From: Nelumbo lutea
Lineage: Eukaryota > Streptophyta > Magnoliopsida > Proteales > Nelumbonaceae
Length of the DNA stretch: 64,000 nt
Direction of reading: 5' to 3'
Assembly: GCA_022828595.1 (NCBI GenBank)
Contig: JAKGHH010000005.1
Location: 25,308,193 to 25,372,192, forward strand
The notes beneath the pieces were generated by a model. That model was given only the letters and a program-made list of their open reading frames with translations. It was not told the origin of the DNA and searched no databases. Positions 31,221 to 42,021 of the stretch are shown in pieces (position 1 is the stretch's first letter; each line of letters begins with the position of its first letter). A program made the position numbers and the translations under genes.

Positions 31221-31420
31221 GTGCTTTGGGATTGGGTGTTCAATTCTGAGAAGAAATATGACAGATTGTCTGGTTCTGGGGTGGCACTAAACACTATCTA
31301 CTCAGGATTCGGATGAGGTTGTGCTTTGGGATTGGGTGTACAATTCTGAGAAGAAATATGACAGATTGTCTGGTTCTGGGGTGGCACTAAACACTATCTA
31401 CTCAGGATTCGGATGAGGTA
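31221..31420. repeat. Near-identical 100-bp tandem duplication
   Basis: 31221-31320 and 31321-31420 are direct copies that differ only at base 20 (t/a) and the last base (t/a). Each starts gtgctttgggattgggtgt. The near identity points to a recent event. No known protein is encoded across it. Confidence 0.95.
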
Positions 31421-31495
31421 GATGGTTGAGTAAGACGATAATTTTGCAAATGGGCTGATGGATGGATACGATAACATGCTGTCGCTCTCAGCCAT

Positions 31496-31564
31496 ATGCT
31501 TAAGACGTTCAAAGAGCTCGTTGAGTCGAGTCCTAACCTGGCAACGTCAGCTATAGAAGAAACT
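31496..31564 (+). other. Possible orphan exon (unrecognised)
   Basis: The frame MLKTFKELVESSPNLATSAI then EETE ends at a good donor (gaG|GTATGT at 31567). Upstream the frame extends to HAVALSH before a stop. It looks exon-like, but no family was recognised and no partner exon found. Confidence 0.18.
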
Positions 31565-31681
31565 GAGGTATGTGAGAAGAATTCAATGGCATGTTTTGAA
31601 TACAACAGCATGCACATAAATTTCTCAGGAGAGGAGGAGAGAGAAAGAAGAGTAAAGAAAATGGTATATTTAAAATTTTAA

Positions 31682-32685
31682 TGAACACTTAAATGATTAA
31701 CCCGAATATTTATTGAGTGCTTAGTGTGTTCATGACAGTGTACCTACGAGATGCAGTGTTGAATAATTCTTTGTTTGAATTTGGAAATTATCTTATTGGA
31801 TATTCATGAATCTCCAAAAAAGGTGGGGAACTTGATCTCACCATCCCTTCCGTTCATGAGGCTTGATCTGGTGTTAGGCTATGTCCAATCTTAGGATTGG
31901 GTCTGGGTCGAGGGTGAAGTATGGGTTGGGCCTGAGTTTTAGAACTGTATGAAAATTGTAGGTCTGGAAGCTATGGATGGAGTAACACAACAACATAGAG
32001 GGAGTAACGGAGAACTCGGTTGGACAACACAAGTTGTCGAACTTGGACACTCAAAATTTTACCAAGTTAGTGATGCAATCGTCGCACTTAGATGGAGGAA
32101 TAATTGAGGTGAATGGAAAAGGAGGAAGGTAAGCTTTGTTCTAACTTTTCCACTATCCAGTAAGCCATGTGTTGAAGATTTTTACCCCAAAAATAAACAG
32201 GATAACCACTTACCACCAAAATAATGAATAATGATGGAATTCTTTAAAAGACGTTTCACTTATTTGATGACTACAGGCGTCCAATCAAGTTGGTTTGTGT
32301 CTAGATAGGGTTTTTGAAAATTAATTTCTATTAGTTAGATGCCAAAAGGGCTTTCGAGATTTATAAAAGTGGTAAATTTCTTAAACTAATCTTATGTTTT
32401 AGCTAATTGATTAAGTATATCCCTATTATTTGAATATTGGCTAATGCTATCCTACTGTTTTGAAAAATTATCATTACTGTTAAAATATTAACGGCAGGGC
32501 TGAAATGCCCGTTTAGCCCTTACATGAAAGCTCCTTTCTTCTTCTTTGTCTTTCCGGTGCACAGTCGACTCTAGGCGGTTTCCGATTGGGCATGGGAGGT
32601 TCTAGCGGCGATGTTCAGCAGTGGGTTCAGTTCTGCCTTCTCTTTTTTCTTATCTATGTTTTATAATATGTTTTGTTTCTTTCTA
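31682..32685. other. Unassigned 1-kb stretch
   Basis: No repeat ends, domain-bearing frames or RNA genes were recognised. Confidence 0.3.
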
Positions 32686-33166
32686 GTAGGGTTGTTCACG
32701 GGTTGGATTGGCTCGGTTTGTTGGCGTTTTTCCAACTGACTTGACCTGATCGTTTTACCTAGAAATGAAACCAAAACCGACCCTATACTAAGTAAAACCA
32801 ACGTGGTTGGTTTGAGTTGGTTTGGGTCAATTTTGTGAATAATTCTCTCGGTGTGAAGATAAAGGATTCAAGTCTAAGAAGCCGGATGCCCAGAAATTAA
32901 AAATGATTTGATGGATTAAAGCTAAAATTTTATATATAATATATATAATATCTGAAATATATATAATAAAACTGAAATATATTAAAATATATTTTATATA
33001 ATATATCTAAGTCGGTTTGGTTTCGGTTTTTATACTGAAACTGAACCGAACCATCAGTTTATGTTTTTTTTAACCCCAAACTGACCAATACTGAAGAAAA
33101 ACCAGCCAACTTGAATTGAATCGGACCGGATTGGTGGATTTGGGTCTTGTTATGAACAGTACTCCC
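32686..33166. mobile_element. Probable hAT-like MITE
   Basis: The left end is gtagggttgttcacggg and the right end, near 33150-33166, is its weak inverted counterpart (tgttatgaacagtactccc). The interior has the 'tcggtttggtttcggttttt' style and internal palindromes (aaactgaaccgaacc) seen in plant MITEs of this type. Boundaries are approximate and no TSD is clear. Confidence 0.4.
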
Positions 33167-34736
33167 AAACGCCAAGCCATCTACCTGAACCCATCTTCCC
33201 ACCTTGCTCCATCGTCCGTATCTACTTTCGCTGGCAATTATTCTCACCTAGAGGGTGAGGGAGGGAGAAATTTAAGTGATCAATGGGAAGATAGTAGTAT
33301 GGGGGTTTTCTGTGAATACGGTTGAGCATTTCCCCTTTGTATACGGTTTGTAGGGCTGGATCTGAGCACCTACAAGGATTCTAGCCACTGGTCGACGGTG
33401 CCCCCTATAGCTCTGTCTTGGGTAGCTAGAAGATCAGTGTTCCAATCTGATTGACACCCTAATCATAAAAGGGTATTTAAGAATTTTTATTTTTCTTGCC
33501 CCCGTTTCAGATCGGACAACCGGAGATGTCACCACATCCACCGTTGTCGTTGTCGCTGCCGCTGCCGGTACCAGCACCGGTTTCGGTGGAAATGAAATAG
33601 ACCTGTTTCATTCGTATTTCTAGTGATAATCAGAAGTCTGTAGCCATCCCTGTTCCTGACAAATCTGAAAAGAAAAAAGAAAAAAAAAATTGAAAGAGTG
33701 TTGCTTAATCGGAGATGCAGATTGGAGTGTTGTCGATCCTCTAGCTTGGGTCGTTGGAGAGGTGGCCTTGGGTCGAATCAGAGGGTGGATGAAGGTGGTG
33801 GTGGTTGTCTTCTACAAGGGGGAGAAGATGAGACCAAGGACTCACCCGTTTCCCCATTTCTGGTCGGTAACCCAACCGTGCTACGGTGGAGTGAACACCA
33901 TGGGGAGGCCTTATTTTGTTTCAGCATAGGAGAGAGAGAGAGATCCCTGTAATAGGTGGATCCACCTCAAGGAAGCCTAGCCAGCTCACAGAAGCCTGTC
34001 CGCCATCTCACGGACTCCTCACGCTTCACCAGCAGCTTAAGCGCCTCAAAACAATTGTGTTTCACGCAAGGGCGTAGGATGGTCTTGCCGCGATCTGTCT
34101 GGACTTGATTGGAATCAGGTTTGACCCGTTCATATTCAGGGATGTGATTCCGTTCTCTACTCGATGAACATAATCGGTGGCAGCAATGGTAGGAGGTGCC
34201 GGTGGGTCTCTTTACAGTGAAGGAGGAGAAGAAGAAGATGGGAGAAGGAAAAGGATGAAGGGTAAAATTGGATTTAAAAAATAATAATATATCATGTGTA
34301 GCATAATACTAACGGATCCTAAAGATAAGATAGAGTTAGTCAATTGTAAAAAACGCATTAGACAATAATTTGAGAAATTTACCTTTATAAAAATTAGTTA
34401 AATCATAACAGTAATTTGAGAAATTTACCTTTATAAAAATTAGAAAGTGTTAGAATGCAAAAAGTAGAGGGGGTGTTGTTTAAAAACAAAGTTTGAGGAC
34501 TGAATGTTATGTCCCCTAAGTACAAGGTGATATGTGTATGTAATCTATCCTAACTTCTTGATTAATAGGATGGTTTAAAATTATATCATTTAAGCTATAA
34601 TGTATGGCATTTAAAGTTAGTCAAACATGGCTACAAGAAATAAATACAATAAAGTGAATCAAACATGTTTTCTGTAAATTGATTAGTTTCTTTATAGAGA
34701 AATTTTCGGAACTTGAAATTACAGTTTTTTATGTCT
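33167..34736. other. Unassigned stretch, GC-richer than its flanks
   Basis: The region includes cgtcg/ccgctg runs near 33540-33590 and a frame (33690-33929) with no recognised homologue. It could be an old gene fragment or non-coding sequence. A short direct repeat, agtaatttgagaaatttacc, occurs near 34360 and 34410. Confidence 0.3.
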
Positions 34737-34737
34737 A

Positions 34738-36422
34738 TTAGTAAATGTGGACGTGCGTTGCACGTTAAAATTTTAAATTACAATGAAAATTATTATCATT
34801 ATTATTATTATTATTGTTGTTATTATTATTATTATTTAATTTTGTATTTCATTTTCATAATAAAAATAATTTTTATTTAATATGATGAATATTTAACATT
34901 AGAAATGTCCCTAAATGTTTTTTGACAAAATCGTATATTTTTTATTTTTTGTGCTCTATCTTTTTTAAATATTTACTATTTAATTATGACATCATCATGA
35001 ATTTATTTTAAAAGTGTAATCATTGACCCACCATCTAGATAGGAAAATAGCATTGCTTTCAGACCGATTTTTAATTATATATTTCATTTACATTATATAA
35101 ATAATGTTTGTTTATCATACTTAATTTTTAATTGATATAATTAATATATAATATTATATATATATACATCAATATCATTGGTTAATCCATTTGACCCAAA
35201 CCACTAACCCACCACCCAAACCATTTATTATTATAGTTCCATCATTAATAAAATAATGTATAATACTTATTTTTGTTCAATATAATGAATGTATAATATT
35301 ATAGATGTACCCAATATTTTAATTTTTTATAAATATATAACATCAAATATGTGCCCAAATTGTTCTCTAATTTTTTCTTTATTCTTGCGATTTTTATATT
35401 TTTATTTTAAAAATTTTATTATTTGACTATGATATTATTTAATTTAATTTCAAGGTTTATTTTAGATTTGTAATTCCATTTTCATCGTTAATAAAAATAT
35501 TTCTTACATTTCATACTTAATTTTATTTAGTATAATGAGTAGAGATATGCTAAATTCTTTTTTTTTGTATTTTTTATATAATATTTATTTATTTTTTATT
35601 ATTTAATTATGGCATTATTGGTTAACCCATTTGACCCAAATGGTTGAATTGCTTACCTGCCACAGAGAAGGAAGAAAATGGTTTTGTTTTCAAATTATTT
35701 TTCAAAACATTAATTTTTATACTATTAAAATCAATGTTGTGGATGTAATTAATATAATTTAATGATGAAAAAAACCTATCTTAAATATAGGATTTAATGA
35801 GAGAATATACCTTAGATGTGAGACTTAATGAGAGAGAATAAGAAAATAATTTTATTTCCAATTGGTTTTAAATTTTATATTCCATTTCCATCATTAATAA
35901 AATTATTTCTTATTTATCATACTTATTCTTGTCTAATATGATAAATATATGATATTAAAGATGTTCCCAAATTTTTCTTTAATTTTTATAATTTTTTCAT
36001 TTTGTCATGTTTTGATTTTTTTATTATTTAATTGTAACAACAATGCAACATGGGTTGGCCCATTTGACCCAAAATTGTTTAATTTCTTACCACCACTTAG
36101 ATAAAAATACTGCGTTTCCAAGGCAATTTCAAAAGTACAAGTTTTTATGTTATTAGAATTATTTATGTATGGATTTAATTAGTGAAATTTAGTAATTAAA
36201 AGAAACAAAAATGCCTTAAATGTATGGTTAAATGAGGGTGAATGAAGTTAATACCTTAAATGAGATTTAATGAGAGGGAATTGAATGTAACAAATAATAG
36301 TATTCAAATTACATTTTCTACCCTCATAATAGATAGGAACCCTATTTCAAAAAAAGGGGTCTTTTAGTCCAAAAATTTATAGAAAATTTAGATATTTTTC
36401 ATACGTTTTATAGTAGTATAGA
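34738..36422 (-). mobile_element. Non-autonomous Helitron, copy 2
   Basis: On the minus strand the 5' end is A|TCTATACTACTATAAAACGT (36422 downwards) and the 3' end is CTAA|T (34741-34738). Nine bases inside the 3' end is a perfect hairpin ACGTGCAACGCACGT (34751-34765). These are the three Helitron signatures. Internal blocks with 'ggttaacccatttgacccaa' recur near 35173, 35608 and 36047, about 430 bp apart. The segment near 35850-35930 mirrors 28250-28330 of copy 1. No proteins are encoded. Confidence 0.85.
34787..34837. repeat. (ATT)n microsatellite
   Basis: An imperfect ATT/GTT trinucleotide run near the 3' end of Helitron copy 2. Confidence 0.85.
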
Positions 36423-37195
36423 TATAGATATTAATGTTTACATTTGTCATACTTTAGATAAATAAAAGTGAACAACAAGATCATCTTTATTTTTTTGCCA
36501 TATTAATATTTTTGAGTAGAAGAAAAAATGTTTTAGCTTTAACAGCGTCAAATGACTCAGATGTGATATATTGATATCTATCTATATATATAAAGCAAGA
36601 TGGTCCACTAGCATGCCTTTCCTAGCACAATTACCCTCACCCTATATTCTCCTTGACTCTGTGTCCTCTTCCCTTCCCATAACTCCCATTAAGCCATGTC
36701 ACATTCCCAACCCAACTACCTAAAACTATTCCAAAAATCTCTCTCCTCTAAGACATTAGGAACATATCATGCTACCCCACTCCCCAATCAATTCCTAAAA
36801 TTTTTCCTCTCAATTTATATCCACTCTTTATCATTTAAAATATTTATATTAATTAATAAATAGTTAAATATGGTTAACATTTAATCCAACCCATATTTAA
36901 TGGGTATTAAATAGTGTTATTACCAAAAGTTAATAAAGTACTAAAAATTAATAAATATTGTTATTAATTAACTCATAGTGACTTTTTTAAGTATTTTGGG
37001 GTAAACACTGTTATATCATGTTAATTAACAACATTTTGTCAAAATTAAAAACTCTTTAACTAATTTCTATAAAATTGAGAATTATATATAACAATTATCA
37101 AAAAGTTTTAGTTATTGATATTACTATAGTTAATAACCGAATGCATATTGGGGGATAAAATATTATAATGTTGGGAAATGAAATTTCATGTAACC

Positions 37196-37230
37196 GTTTC
37201 TGGTCACATACCAATTTTTTGTGGTGTATT
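37196..37230 (-). repeat. LTR 3 remnant
   Basis: Only the terminal ~35 bp of an LTR remain (TCATGTAACCGTTTCTGG...), joined at gtggtgtat directly to internal-domain sequence (gcatcagcttcgtaatgcc). The joint implies one deletion that removed most of an LTR and part of an internal domain but left the TSD-bearing end. Confidence 0.78.
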
Positions 37231-37637
37231 GCGTTGCATCAGCTTCGTAATGCCGGTCACCCACTCCTACAAGAAGATACTAGGAGCTCGACCTTCGGGG
37301 GCAGCACTACTAACTTTAGGTCGCCAGCTCACACGGGAGCCTTGGAAGGCTCGACCAGTAAGGGCGCCTATGTAGTCTGTTGGCCGCCAGCTCCTGCGGA
37401 AGCCAAGAAGAGCTCATCTTTGTAGGGGGGCCCTGCGAAGAGGACTAATGAGGCTTTATCTGAATTGAAAGTAAGGTTGGTAGAGCTACTTAGTCTGTTA
37501 GCTCCCTGTATAGTCTTTGAGTTCATAAAAAATGTAAACTATAAAGCGATAGCTTCAATTTCTAAAAAGTGAGGACTTAGCTTCGGTAAGATGAGAACTT
37601 AGCTTTTGTGGGATGAGAACTTAGCTTTTTGTAGCGT

Positions 37638-37656
37638 GTTCCCACAGACGGCGCCA
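37638..37656 (-). other. Primer-binding site, unit 2
   Basis: In sense TGGCGCCGTCTGTGGGAAC, two bases inside the LTR end. This form is common in plant Ty3/gypsy-type elements; the tRNA it pairs with is not assigned here. Confidence 0.78.
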
Positions 37657-37739
37657 ATTGATGTAACTGTTTCTGGTCAAGTACCAATTTTTGTGATGTA
37701 TCGATTTTTTTTGGCTAAGTACCTCGTTATTTGACCTGG

Positions 37740-38130
37740 TGGTGAAGTACCTTGGTGATGAGCTACTTGGTGGCGAACTCCCTGGTGGAGAACTGCCTGG
37801 TGGGGAGCTCCCTAGTGGAGAACTACATGGTGACGAGCTACTTGGTGGTGAACTCCCTAGTAGAGAACTGCCTAGTAGCGAGCTCCATGGTGGAGAGCTA
37901 CTTGGTGGCGAACTCCCTGGTGGAGAACTGCTTGGTGGAGAGCTGCCTGGTGACAAGCTCCCTGTGAGGTGGCGAGCTGCTTGGTGACGAGCTCCTTGGT
38001 GGAGAGCTACTTGGTGGCAAACTCCCTAGTGGAGAACTGCCTGGTGGAGAGCTGACTGGTGACGAGCTCCCTGTGAGGTGGCAAGCTGCCTAGTGGCGAG
38101 CTGCTTGGTGACGAGCTCCCTGGTGGCAAG
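37740..38130. repeat. 15/30-bp minisatellite in the middle LTR
   Basis: Variants of ggtggagaactgcct and ggtggcgaactccct alternate through the tract. As 15 is a multiple of 3, frames remain open for long distances; in one frame the reading is a run of (L/P)GGEL units. No ordinary start context or partner domain supports a real gene. Confidence 0.88.
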
Positions 38131-38430
38131 CTCCCTACTAGGCAGCCTATGACTCAGAGAATGGTGGAGCTCCCTGGTGCAGCGCAACCCGACTGTCCTC
38201 TGCATGAGAACTCCATCTTTTCCTCCTCTTTGTAGGCGGCGAGAGCTGAGGGACTTGCGAGAACTAAATCAGAGGACCTGGGGGTATTTTCCTGGCGGGG
38301 ACTCTATGACGCTTAATTTAGCACTCTGATTGTAGAGAGCTTTGAAGATGATATTGGAGAAATGAGAGAGCTAGAGAGCAGGGATTACCTCCGTTTTTTT
38401 CCATTCCCCCCTCCCCTTTGGGGGGTGAGG

Positions 38431-38440
38431 TCTTTATATA
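38431..38440 (-). promoter_or_regulatory. TATA box of the middle LTR
   Basis: In sense TATATAAAGA, followed by ccTCACCCCCC and a CT-rich leader. The copy in LTR 1 is at 40559-40568. Both orient transcription on the minus strand, agreeing with the PBS positions. Confidence 0.65.
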
Positions 38441-39100
38441 CTGGAGTCCTCGCAGTTTAGGTGGGTGAAAAGCCCTCAAAAGGTAAGACTCATCCCATCC
38501 CGTCAGAACCGGGGTACAATGGTGAACTCCTCGAGGTTGTCAGGCTCGCGCTTGTGTCAAGCGGCCAGGTCGACGCCTGGGCCAGGTTGTTAGGTCGGTG
38601 CTTGTGTCAGTCGGCGGGTCGGTGTCTAGGCCGGGTTGTTAGGCAGGAGATCTTCATGTGATATGCCAAACTACTCTTCTATACCGAGCTACCCTACAAG
38701 TGGCGAACTGCCTGGGGGAGCTATGCTGAGCTGCTTGTTGTGAGCTCTACCGAGCTGCCTGGCTCCTTGGTGAGCTCTTTGGTGAGCTACCGAGCTCCTT
38801 GGCGAGCTCCTTGGTGAGCTACCGAGCTCGTGGGGTATGCATGCCAAGTTTATCGGTGGGCGTCTTATGGGCGACTAGGTCGGTCAAGTCGGATCATATG
38901 TCAAGCTGATCCAGGTCGGCCAGGTCACGCAGGCCGCGCCAAGCCGACCAGACCGGTGCTCGGGTGGGACACCAACTTGGTAAGTTGTTGCCTGGGTGTT
39001 TGCCTAGTTGTCACGAGGTGCCACGTGTTGCAATTTCACTAGAGGGCCAAATCTGCCCTCATCAGGTCTTAAGTAGTAATGTGGCCCGTAGGCTTTGCCT

Positions 39101-39275
39101 GTGAGGTGCCGAGCTGACCAGGTGCTGAGCTACCTGTGAGGTGTCGGGCTGACCAGGTGCTGAGCTACCTGTGAGGTGTCAGGCTGACCAGGTGTTGAGC
39201 TACCTATGAGGTGCCAAACTGACCAGGTGTCGAGCTGCTTGCTAGGTGCCGAGCTACTAGTGAGGTGCCGAGCTG
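39101..39275. repeat. Five exact-length 35-bp tandem units in the internal domain
   Basis: Units start at 39101, 39136, 39171, 39206 and 39241, each beginning (g/a)tgaggtg or gctaggtg and containing gctgaccaggtg or a variant. Further shifted copies run to about 39310. They lie next to the end of the middle LTR. Confidence 0.88.
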
Positions 39276-39723
39276 ACTAGGTCCCAAACTATCAGTGAGG
39301 TGCCGAGCTGTGATTGCACTGCATCAGCTTCATAATGCCGATCACCCACCCCTACAAGAAGCTACTAGGAGCTCGACCTTCGGGGGCAACACTACTAACT
39401 TTACGTCGCCAGCTCACACGGGAGCCTTGGAAGGCTTGACCGATAAGGGTGCCTATGTAGTCTATTGGTCGCCAACTCCCGCGGAAGCCACAAAGAGCTC
39501 ATCTTTGTAGGGGGGACCTTGCGAAGAGGACTGATGAGGCTTTATTTGAATTGAAAGTAAGGTTGGTAGAGCTACTTAGTCTGTTATCTCCCTGCATAGT
39601 CTTCGAGTTCATAAAAAATGTAAACTATAAAGCGATAGCTTCAATTTCTAAAAAGTGAGGACTTAGCTTTGGTAAGATGAGAACTTAGCTCTGGTAAGAT
39701 GAGAACTTAGCTTTTTGTAGCGT

Positions 39724-39742
39724 GTTCCCACAAACGACGCCA
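39724..39742 (-). other. Primer-binding site, unit 1
   Basis: In sense TGGCGTCGTTTGTGGGAAC, two bases inside the LTR end. It has two differences from the unit 2 copy. Confidence 0.75.
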
Positions 39743-39744
39743 AT

Positions 39745-41311
39745 TGATGTAACCGTTTCTAGTCACGTACCAATTTTTTGTGGTGTATCAATTTTTCTGG
39801 CTAAGTACCTCATCATTTAACCTGGTGGTGAAGTACCTTGGTGATGAGCTACTTGGTGGCGAACTCCCTGGTGGAAAACTGCCTGGTGACGAGTTCCCTG
39901 GTGGAGAGCTGCTTGGTGGCAAACTCCCTAGTGGAGAACTGCCTGGTGGCGAACTCCCTGGTGGAGAGCTACTTGGTGGCGAACTCCTTGGTGGAGAACT
40001 TCCTGGTGGCGAACTCCTTGGTGGAGAGCTGCTTGGTGGTGAGCTCCCTGGTGGAGAGCTACTTGGTGGAGAACTACCTAGTGGCGAGTTCCCTGGTGGA
40101 GAGCTGCTTGGCAGTGAACTCCCTGGTGGAGAACTGCTTGGTGGCAAACTCCCTAGTGGCGAGCTACCTAGTGGCGAGCTGCCTGGTGACGAGCTCCCTA
40201 GCAGCGAGCTCCCTACTCCTAGTCGGCCTGTGACTCAGAGAATGGTGGAGCTCCCTGGTGCAACGCAACCCGACTGCCATCTACATTAGGTGATCTTTCC
40301 TTTATAGGCAGTGGGAGCTGAGGGACCTGCGAGAACTCCATCTTTTCCTTCTCTTTGTAGGTGGCGGGAGCTGAGGGACCTACGAGAACTGAATCAGAGG
40401 ACCCGGGGGTATTTTCCTAGCAGGGACTCTCCGACACTTAAGTTAGCACTCTGATTGTAGAGACCTTGAAGATAATATTGGAGAAATGAGAGAGCTAGAG
40501 AGCAGGGATTACCTCTCTTTTTTCCATCCTTTCTCCTCCTCCCCTTTGGGGGGTGAGGTCTTTATATACTGGAGTCCTCGTGGGTTAGGTGGGTGAAAAG
40601 CCCTCAAACAGTAAGACTCGTCACATTCCGTTAGAACTGGGGTACAGTGGTGAACTCCTCGAGGTTGTCAGGTTGGCACTTGTGTCAGGCGGCCAGGTCG
40701 GCGCCTAGGCCAGGTTGTCAGGTCGGCACCTGTGTTAGTCGGCGGGTCGATGTCTAGGCCAGGTTGTCAGGTCGGTGCCTGTGTCAGTGTCTAGGCCAAG
40801 TTGTTAGGTCGGCGCCTGTGTCAGTCGGCAGGTCGGTGTCTAGGCCAGGTTGTTAGGCAGGAGATCTTCCTGCGATACACCAAACTACTCTTCTGTACCA
40901 AGCTACCCTACAAGTGGTGAGCTGCCCGGGGGAGCTATGTTGTGCTGTTTGTGGCGAGCTCTGCCGAGATGCCTAGCTCCATGGCGAGTTCTTTGGTGAG
41001 CTACCGAGCTCCTTGGCGAGCTCCTTGGTGAGCTACCAAGCTCGTGGGATATGCATGCCGAGTTTATTAGTGGGCGTCTTATGGGCGGCTAGGTCGGCCA
41101 GGTCGGACCATGTGCCAAGCTGATCCAGGTCGGCCAGATCGCGCCAGGCCACGCCAGGTAGTGCATAGGCCCCGTGCAGGTCGTGTTAGGCCGGCCAGAC
41201 CAGTGCCTGGGTGGGACACCAACTTGGTAAGTTGTTGCCTGGGTGTTTGCCTAGTTGTCAGAAGGTGCTACGTGTCGCAATTTCACTAAAGGGCGAAATC
41301 TGCCCTCATCA
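39745..41311 (-). repeat. LTR 1 of the tandem LTR element (5' LTR in sense)
   Basis: This is the longest LTR (1567 bp). In sense (minus) it begins TGATGAGGGCAG and ends ...GTTACATCA. A TATA box TATATAAAGA lies at 40559-40568, followed by a transcribed-leader-like CT-rich stretch, then the 15-bp minisatellite in the presumed U5. It is clearly homologous to 37659-39064 with indels. Confidence 0.83.
39832..40215. repeat. 15/30-bp minisatellite in LTR 1
   Basis: This is the same repeat as in the middle LTR, with a different unit order. The tract keeps open frames on both strands: a 169-codon plus frame of GGEL-type pentads, and a 119-codon minus frame of SSPP(G/S)-type units. It lies between the LTR leader and the LTR end. 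Confidence 0.88.
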
Positions 41312-42021
41312 AAATTATTTATTAATTTATATCAGAAAATAAAATATAAATTAGTGTAATTTTGTTAGTAAACTACCTAGTAAAAATAAATATCTAATAA
41401 CAATTTAAAATAATTTTTAATAAATTACCATAATTACGTAAATGTAATAAATATTTTAAAAATTATCATAAAATTACATTTTTTCGTAAAATAACATTTT
41501 GGAAATTAAAAGATATATATTTTTTGAAAGTCTATTTAAAATGTATTAAAAATTATTGAAAATTATTGGAATATTTTGGAAATTTTATTACATTTGCTAA
41601 ATTTTGGAAGACTATTGAAAAATTATGTTATTTTCAATGTAAATTATTGAAATTTATTAAAGATAAATGAGTATGGGAAAGGGAAAACTGTAATTTGAAT
41701 CAATAATTACACAATTTATTAAAATAAATTAGTATAATATTGGAAATAAGAAATTATTGATTAGTTTATATTATAAAATACAAGATTAATTAGTGTAATT
41801 ATACAAGTAAACCATTTAAATGGAAAATACATTATTTAATACCAATTTAAAAATAAATTTGAATAAATTACACAAATGCAATAATTTTTCCAAAAATTTT
41901 CATAAAATTACAATTTTGAAACTTGAAGACAATTTGTGTACTCTTAGAAATTTACTATGTGGTTGATACTGAGTATATCCTTTTGATCATTTTTGTCATC
42001 AAATTAAATATTGGTTTGACG

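Larger units (their letters stand above)
37659..39064 (-). repeat. LTR 2 of the tandem LTR element (middle)
   Basis: This LTR is 1406 bp with ends TGATG/CATCA and the TATA box TATATAAAGA at 38431-38440. It is shorter than LTR 1 mainly through differences in the minisatellite and in the GC-rich 'gtcggcgcctg' repeats. It is both the 3' LTR of one unit and the 5' LTR of the next. Confidence 0.83.
37196..41311 (-). mobile_element. Non-autonomous LTR retrotransposon in tandem form (three LTRs)
   Basis: The element is bounded by identical 5-bp direct repeats aaatt (37191-37195 and 41312-41316). Reading the minus strand: LTR 41311-39745, PBS and internal 39744-39065, LTR 39064-37659, PBS and internal 37658-37231, then a terminal LTR remnant 37230-37196. 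LTR ends are TGATG...CATCA. Each complete LTR is followed by TGGCGCCGTCTGTGGGAAC or a close variant, as in many plant Ty3/gypsy-type elements. The internal region is only about 0.7 kb, without gag or pol, so mobility would depend on another element. A purine tract before the 3' LTR is not obvious. Confidence 0.85.

Noticed and set aside
34787..34837. CRISPR-like or satellite array
   Set aside because: It is a simple ATT microsatellite; no regularly spaced repeats with unique spacers occur in the window.
39780..40289. 169-codon open frame of GGEL-type repeats as a protein-coding gene
   Set aside because: The frame is produced by a 15-bp minisatellite inside an LTR, an open frame also exists on the opposite strand, and the start and end fall in non-coding LTR sequence.
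37199..41311. Plain segmental tandem duplication of about 2.1 kb
   Set aside because: The ends TGATG/CATCA, PBS after each long repeat and flanking aaatt duplications explain it better as a tandem LTR element.
37196..41311. LTR element in plus orientation
   Set aside because: No tRNA-like primer site follows the CATCA ends on the plus strand, while a PBS and TATA boxes fit the minus strand.
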